The notes below the pieces were generated by a model that worked only from the letters and a program-made list of their open reading frames with translations, had not been told where the DNA came from and did no database searches. Source: Pseudomonadota bacterium (lineage in GTDB: Bacteria > Pseudomonadota > Gammaproteobacteria > Steroidobacterales > Woeseiaceae). From it: 9,952 nucleotides of DNA. The stretch lies in NCBI GenBank assembly GCA_022567775.1, contig JADFGH010000054.1:1-9952 (forward strand). Reading direction: 5' to 3'. Of this stretch, positions 6,357-9,952 are shown piece by piece; positions within the stretch are counted from its first letter, which is position 1, and each line of letters begins with the position of its first letter. Both the position numbers and the translations under genes were made by a program.

Positions 6357-7364
6357 ATGGAGCTGTATCTCGACTCAGTCAATTTCCAGGAAATCGAAGA
6401 GGCATTTAATCTCGGTTTTCTCAAAGGGCTGACCACCACACCCACATTCATGCACCGGGACGGCATCACCGATATTGACGGTGCAATCGTCAAACTTTCC
6501 AAGATGGTGCCCGAACTACAGGTTGAGGCGCTCGGTAATACGCACGATGAAATCATCGGCGAAGCGCATCGCCTGCTCGACTTGCCGCTGGCCAAAGAGC
6601 CTGTCTTCAAGGTGCCCATTTCCGAGGAAGGCGTTCGGGCTTGCAATACGCTGACCAAAGAAGGTCACCGGGTCAACGTACACCTTATATATACGCTCAA
6701 CCAGGCGTACATGGCGATGGCCGCGGGCGCTGCATTTGTGTGCCCGCTCGCTGGTCGCCTGCAGGATCAGGGGCATGACGCAAGCGCATTGTTTGAACAG
6801 TGCGTCAACGTGGTCAAAAAGTACGATTACCAGGCCAAGATCATGTTTTCGTCCGTGCGCCACCCCGAGCATGTACGGCAGGCGCTTATCGCCGGCGTGC
6901 ATGTTTGTACGATGCCGTGGGGCGTAATGAAGAAGCTGTGTCTCAATGCGCTCACGACGGTTGGCACGGATCAGTTTGTCCAGCACACGCAGTTGATGAC
7001 GGTCACAGTGCGCGAAGCTCTCAGGGAACAGAACCCGATATGCAAACCAGCCGACTCGGTGAAGGCGGCAATAATCAAGATGACAGAGTCGCGTCTTGGC
7101 GCAGTGACGTTGATTGATGACAACGGCGCTGTCGTAGGTGTATTTACGGACGGAGATCTGCGCCGCAAAATTCAGGAAATAGGCTCTGAAGTCATTGAGA
7201 TGACACTCGACAAAGTCGGGTTCTCGAAGAATCCGATATCGATATCCGCGGATGCGTTGCTGTACGATGCAGTTGCGAAATTCGAAGAGTCGAAAGTCGA
7301 TACGATCATTGCACTGGACGGCGACAAACCGATCGGCATTCTTGACGTTCAGGACGTTGTCTAA
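6357..7364 (+). CDS. Transaldolase/fructose-6-phosphate-aldolase-like enzyme fused to a CBS-domain pair
   Basis: The 335 residues hold two parts. Residues 1-215 are a small transaldolase (FSA type) barrel: MELYLD with Asp6, GLTTTPT (24-30, usually TTNPS), Glu57, VFKVPISEEG with the Schiff-base Lys85, NVHLIYTLNQA (107-117), CPLAGRLQDQG (129-139) and FSSVRHP (164-170). Asp6 and Lys85 are intact, but Asn28 is Thr, the usual Thr109 is His and Tyr131 (Phe in transaldolase) is Leu, so its substrate probably differs from fructose 6-phosphate. Residues 226-335 are two CBS motifs; GVFTDGDLRR (261-270) is the signature of the CBS pair in KdsD/KpsF arabinose-5-phosphate isomerases. It sits between kdsA and a KdsC-like phosphatase. 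I infer a role in making or regulating the sugar-phosphate precursor of Kdo, possibly D-arabinose 5-phosphate from glycolaldehyde and glyceraldehyde 3-phosphate. Domain calls are firm; the reaction is inference. Confidence 0.88.
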   Translation: MELYLDSVNFQEIEEAFNLGFLKGLTTTPTFMHRDGITDIDGAIVKLSKMVPELQVEALGNTHDEIIGEAHRLLDLPLAKEPVFKVPISEEGVRACNTLTKEGHRVNVHLIYTLNQAYMAMAAGAAFVCPLAGRLQDQGHDASALFEQCVNVVKKYDYQAKIMFSSVRHPEHVRQALIAGVHVCTMPWGVMKKLCLNALTTVGTDQFVQHTQLMTVTVREALREQNPICKPADSVKAAIIKMTESRLGAVTLIDDNGAVVGVFTDGDLRRKIQEIGSEVIEMTLDKVGFSKNPISISADALLYDAVAKFEESKVDTIIALDGDKPIGILDVQDVV

Positions 7365-8069
7365 TTGGGTTTGCCAGGGCTTTTCGAGAATTTCACCGCC
7401 GCAGGCGGCAACTTCGTCACTCCTGTCGAGGACCTGAAAAAAAAGGTCGCACAGTGCCGTGCCGTTGTATTCGACTGGGACGGTGTTTTCAACGCGGGTC
7501 GCAAGGGCCACACATCATCAAGTGGGTTCTCCGAGGCGGATTCAATGGGCACGAACATGCTGCGCTATGGCTTGTGGCGCAGGCTCGGCGAGCTTCCCTA
7601 TGCGGCGATCATCAGCGGCGAGGATAACGAAAATGCGATCGCGTTCGCCAGGCGCGAACACCTGACTGCTGCCTATACCGGAATACGCGACAAGAGGCAG
7701 GTCATCGCGCACCTCTGCGATAACCATAAACTGCAGCCAGGGCAGATTGCCTGTGTCTTTGACGATATCAACGATCTTCCGATGGCCAAAGTGTGTGGCC
7801 TGCGTTTCAGAGTGCGCCGCCAGGCGAGCCCGATGTTCGCTGATTTCGCAGATCGCCGGGAATTCTGTGACTATGTTACCGGTGCGAATGCAAGCAGCTA
7901 CGCGGTACGGGAAGTCTGCGAACTCTTACTGGGGCTCATGGATTCATACGCAGACGTGATCGAATCCCGGATCGCCCGCGATGATGCGTACGAAGAATAC
8001 TTCAGGGCCCGGCAGTCGGTGGTCACCGACTGCTATGGGCAACGGGGCGACGTGATCGAAAAGTTGTGA
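7365..8069 (+). CDS. HAD-superfamily phosphatase, KdsC-like (probable Kdo-8-P phosphatase)
   Basis: The 234-residue protein carries all HAD motifs: VVFDWDGVF with nucleophile Asp37 and acid/base Asp39, AIISGE with Ser84, Lys110 in RDKRQ, and VFDDINDLPMA (131-141) with metal-binding Asp133/134/137. There is no large cap insert, and YAVREVCELLL (179-189) closely matches the C-terminal AVREVCDLLL of KdsC, which dephosphorylates Kdo 8-phosphate. It differs from KdsC in a longer N-terminus (about 30 residues), an unusual segment SSSGFSEADSMGTNM (51-65) and a helical C-terminal tail after residue 190. The start is probably TTG 7365, directly after the aldolase-CBS stop and in the same frame, with AGGA 10 nt upstream; no ATG occurs until residue 61, which would remove the catalytic motif. 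Position after kdsA and the aldolase supports a Kdo-pathway role, but the exact substrate could be another sugar phosphate. Confidence 0.83.
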   Translation: MGLPGLFENFTAAGGNFVTPVEDLKKKVAQCRAVVFDWDGVFNAGRKGHTSSSGFSEADSMGTNMLRYGLWRRLGELPYAAIISGEDNENAIAFARREHLTAAYTGIRDKRQVIAHLCDNHKLQPGQIACVFDDINDLPMAKVCGLRFRVRRQASPMFADFADRREFCDYVTGANASSYAVREVCELLLGLMDSYADVIESRIARDDAYEEYFRARQSVVTDCYGQRGDVIEKL

Positions 8070-8082
8070 GACGGTCAGCAGC

Positions 8083-8088
8083 GGGAGG
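8083..8088 (+). promoter_or_regulatory. Ribosome binding site for the aminotransferase gene
   Basis: GGGAGG lies 9 nt before ATG 8098, with a second purine run (AGGAG, 8091-8095) too close to the start to be the main site. It is the strongest ribosome site in the Kdo series, so this gene may be translated independently of the upstream one. Confidence 0.55.
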
Positions 8089-8097
8089 CCAGGAGTC

Positions 8098-9417
8098 ATG
8101 AAATACCCGAATCCGGATTCGAAATCCGCAGCACTGTTCAGGCAGGCGCAGAACGTGCTGACAGAGGGCGGATCACGCAGCACGATTCGCATCGCTCCCT
8201 ACTCGATTTACGTGCGGGAGGCGAAAGGTAAGTACATCACCGATGTCGATGGCAACAAGCTCCTCGACCTGAATAACAATTACACGTCGATGATCCACGG
8301 TCATGCTCATCCGGATATCGTCGACGCTGCGATGCGCCAGATTAATCGTGGCACCGGATACTCGTTTGGCAGCGAGGCCGAGCTCGCACTCGCAGAATTG
8401 CTCTGTGGACGCTCGCCCAACTTCGACAAGATCCGCTTCATGAACTCGGGTACGGAAGCGGTAATGAACGCAATCAAGGCGGCCCGCGCCTATACCGGCA
8501 GGCCGAAGATTGCGAAGTGTGAAAATTCCTATCACGGCTCCTACGATTTCGCGGAAGTCAGCCTCGGCGTGGATCCGACGGACCTCTCGACCGGCGATCC
8601 GGTTTCGCAGGCATATTCAAAAGGCACACCACAGGGCGTACTGGATGACGTTGTCGTTATTCCCTTCAATGAACCTGAGATTGCACGCCGGATTCTCGAC
8701 GAGAATGCGGGTGAACTCGCCGCCGTATTGATCGATCCGATCGGCCAGGGGCTGGCGCGAATAGCAGCAAGCGATGAGTTCCTGGCGATGATCGGGCAGT
8801 TCTGCGAACAAAACGATGTTATTCATATCGCCGATGAAGTGATCGCGTTTCGGGCTGGTTGGTCCGGTTTGCAGGGAGAACGTAATCTCAAACCACAGCT
8901 GACCACGCTTGGAAAAATAATCGGCGGCGGCTTTCCGGTTGGTGCCGTCGTTGGCAACGCGGATGTCATGTCGGTTTTTGAAGCCGATGAGACCAGGGCG
9001 AAACTGCCGCACGGGGGAACCTACAATGCCAATCCGGTCACCATGGCTGCCGGGCTCAGGGCGATGGAAATGATGACCACCGATGCATTCACACGGCTCA
9101 ATCAACTCGGCGACGCCTTCCGCAAGGGGGTTCAGGAGGTGTTTGACCTCTCCGACACGGATGGAGAGGTGCAGGGTCAGTATTCGATATTCTCGATGAC
9201 CCTGTCAGATCCTGCGCTCGGCGATATTTCCGCCCGTGGCCATATTTATCGCAGCGCCGGCCTGCACCGCTACATGGTGCAGAACGGTTACTGGATGACG
9301 CCGGGCATGATCGGCGTTCTGTCGACCGTGATGGACACGGCCGACGTCGCGCCGTTCTGCGAAACCCTGCTGAGCGGCATCAGGGAACTGCGCGAGCAAA
9401 AAGCGAGCGCGGCCTGA
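8098..9417 (+). CDS. Class III PLP-dependent aminotransferase (glutamate-1-semialdehyde aminomutase-like)
   Basis: The 439-residue protein has the layout of class III aminotransferases, nearest to the glutamate-1-semialdehyde group. Seen: GKYITDVDGNKLLDL (44-58), HGHAHPDIV (68-75; family H-G-H-x-H-P), MNSGTEAVMNAIKAAR (115-130), which binds the PLP phosphate, NSYHGSYDF (143-151), HIADEVIAFR (243-252) with the PLP-nitrogen aspartate (D246), TTLGKIIGGGFPVGAVVG (269-286) with the Schiff-base lysine K273, and GGTYNANPVTMAAG. It appears catalytically complete. It lacks the HemL-specific VNSPVRAF-like segment, and the DEV loop is one residue shorter than in HemL, so a tetrapyrrole role is unlikely. 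Being the last gene in the Kdo series, 28 nt after the phosphatase, it may aminate a sugar or sugar-acid aldehyde (for instance an amino-Kdo). That substrate is speculation; family and fold are firm. Confidence 0.87.
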   Translation: MKYPNPDSKSAALFRQAQNVLTEGGSRSTIRIAPYSIYVREAKGKYITDVDGNKLLDLNNNYTSMIHGHAHPDIVDAAMRQINRGTGYSFGSEAELALAELLCGRSPNFDKIRFMNSGTEAVMNAIKAARAYTGRPKIAKCENSYHGSYDFAEVSLGVDPTDLSTGDPVSQAYSKGTPQGVLDDVVVIPFNEPEIARRILDENAGELAAVLIDPIGQGLARIAASDEFLAMIGQFCEQNDVIHIADEVIAFRAGWSGLQGERNLKPQLTTLGKIIGGGFPVGAVVGNADVMSVFEADETRAKLPHGGTYNANPVTMAAGLRAMEMMTTDAFTRLNQLGDAFRKGVQEVFDLSDTDGEVQGQYSIFSMTLSDPALGDISARGHIYRSAGLHRYMVQNGYWMTPGMIGVLSTVMDTADVAPFCETLLSGIRELREQKASAA

Positions 9418-9421
9418 GGCC
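9411..9421. terminator. Possible weak bidirectional hairpin between convergent genes
   Basis: GGCC-TGA-GGCC spans the aminotransferase stop codon and lies in the 10-nt gap before the end of the convergent membrane-protein gene. A 4-bp GC stem with a 3-nt loop followed by TGCTTTCT is the only terminator-like structure here. It is short and has a poor T run, so this is a weak call. Confidence 0.2.
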
Positions 9422-9427
9422 TGCTTT

Positions 9428-9844
9428 CTAGCCTGCGGTATCCGGCTTGTAGATCGCGGCAAACACTGCGCCGGCGACGATGAATGACGCGATGCTGCTG
9501 ATGAGCCAGATCGTTGCCACGTCGGCCGGGACCGGATAGATGACGTGCGGATCGATCGCCATCGGGCCCGCCATCAACAATCCGATCAGGAAGCCGAATC
9601 GCACGCCTTCCATGATGCCCTTGTCTTCATAACCTCTGGTGAAGATGTAGCAGAACATAAACATCATTACTGCCCCGCTCACCATCATCATCCACATCAT
9701 GTCCATCATCTCGGCTTCGGGCCGGAAAATACTGGCCAGCTTCTCGTAGGTATCGCCCATCAGTACCTCGTGGATCACGTACCCGAGAGCCTGCATCACT
9801 ATAAATACAACGATCAATCCAATCCAAAACGTCTTGTTTTTCAT
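9428..9844 (-). CDS. Small methionine-rich integral membrane protein of unknown function
   Basis: I do not recognise the family. The 138 residues contain four probable membrane helices: about 5-25 (starting FWIGLIVVFIVMQALGYV), 47-68, 78-97 and 107-131, with short charged loops between them (for example YEDKG, 72-76). Helix 2 is strikingly rich in methionine: ten Met between residues 46 and 63. There is no cleavable signal peptide; the N-terminal MKNK suggests a signal-anchor first helix. A GAGG 8 nt upstream of ATG (start at 9844) is a reasonable ribosome site. The gene is convergent with the aminotransferase gene, so it is a separate transcription unit and not obviously part of the Kdo block. 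Coding is supported by helix-compatible composition along the whole frame and by the ribosome site. No function is proposed. Confidence 0.75.
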   Translation of the reverse strand: MKNKTFWIGLIVVFIVMQALGYVIHEVLMGDTYEKLASIFRPEAEMMDMMWMMMVSGAVMMFMFCYIFTRGYEDKGIMEGVRFGFLIGLLMAGPMAIDPHVIYPVPADVATIWLISSIASFIVAGAVFAAIYKPDTAG

Positions 9845-9952
9845 AATTCTCGCCTCGCTGTCAGGATCGTCCTGCTACGCTAGACCCGAAATCGCGCCAG
9901 TTCAAGTGTTGTGGCGGTCGTAACGGGCATCGCGAGCGGGCAGACGGGAGGT
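9845..9952 (-). promoter_or_regulatory. Upstream region of the membrane-protein gene with possible promoter and inverted repeat
   Basis: Reading leftward, TTGAAC (complement of 9900-9905) and TAGCGT (complement of 9877-9882), spaced 17 nt apart, form a weak sigma-70-like promoter that would start transcription near 9870. An inverted repeat CAGGA-TCG-TCCTG (9862-9874) sits on that start region and could be an operator or a leader hairpin. I see no gene in this stretch. Confidence 0.25.
9946..9952 (+). promoter_or_regulatory. Shine-Dalgarno-like GGGAGGT at the right edge
   Basis: The last seven bases form a near-ideal Shine-Dalgarno sequence on the + strand, which hints at a rightward gene starting just beyond the window. 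No start codon is visible, so this cannot be confirmed here. Confidence 0.3.

Noticed and set aside
7439..7445. A-AAA-AAG heptamer in the correct frame within a run of eight A, a classical slippery sequence
   Set aside because: The HAD motifs all follow in the zero frame, and the minus-one frame gives no recognisable domain, so programmed frameshifting is not supported. It may only be a local error-prone site.
6516..7511. Long minus-strand open frame (331 codons) opposite the aldolase-CBS gene
   Set aside because: It is fully antisense to a gene with clear domains, shows no recognisable motif and has an arginine/histidine/cysteine-rich composition typical of a shadow frame.
9545..9883. Histidine-rich plus-strand frame that could look like a metal-binding protein
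   Set aside because: The His run is the reverse-complement reading of Met codons (ATG to CAT) in the minus-strand membrane protein, which has helix structure and a ribosome site.

Overview
The window reads as chromosomal DNA of a Gram-negative bacterium. It carries enzymes for 3-deoxy-D-manno-octulosonate (Kdo), the sugar that links lipid A to the rest of LPS, including an inner-membrane Kdo transferase. The tight gene packing, moderately high GC, a GGDEF protein and a CurA-type oxidoreductase suggest a proteobacterium, perhaps a gammaproteobacterium. I cannot name the genus from the sequence alone.

Left part (1-3242, + strand). The C-terminal end of a GGDEF protein is followed by a zinc-free NADP-dependent oxidoreductase of the CurA/leukotriene-B4-dehydrogenase type. 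Next come two tightly coupled genes: a sugar-1-phosphate nucleotidyltransferase and an APH-fold kinase resembling N-acetylhexosamine 1-kinase. Together these two look like a kinase/nucleotidyltransferase pair that would turn a free sugar into an NDP-sugar.

Centre and right (3231-9417), the Kdo block. kdsB (CMP-Kdo synthetase) lies on the minus strand. It diverges across a 152-nt intergenic region from a plus-strand series: waaA (Kdo transferase), kdsA (Kdo-8-phosphate synthase, metal-dependent type), a transaldolase/fructose-6-phosphate-aldolase domain fused to a CBS pair, a KdsC-like HAD phosphatase, and a class III aminotransferase. The last four genes are separated by only 0-28 nt. The usual arabinose-5-phosphate isomerase KdsD (SIS domain plus CBS pair) is absent from the window. 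Its place is taken by an aldolase carrying what looks like a KdsD-type CBS pair. This is the most unusual item. It suggests either an alternative supply of D-arabinose 5-phosphate (an aldol of glycolaldehyde and glyceraldehyde 3-phosphate is chemically consistent) or a Kdo variant. The aminotransferase at the end of the series raises the possibility of an amino-Kdo. Both ideas are inference.

Right end (9428-9952). A small, methionine-rich, four-helix membrane protein of unknown function lies on the minus strand, convergent with the aminotransferase gene. The last 108 nt hold its possible promoter region and, at the very edge, a Shine-Dalgarno-like GGGAGGT pointing to a gene beyond the window.
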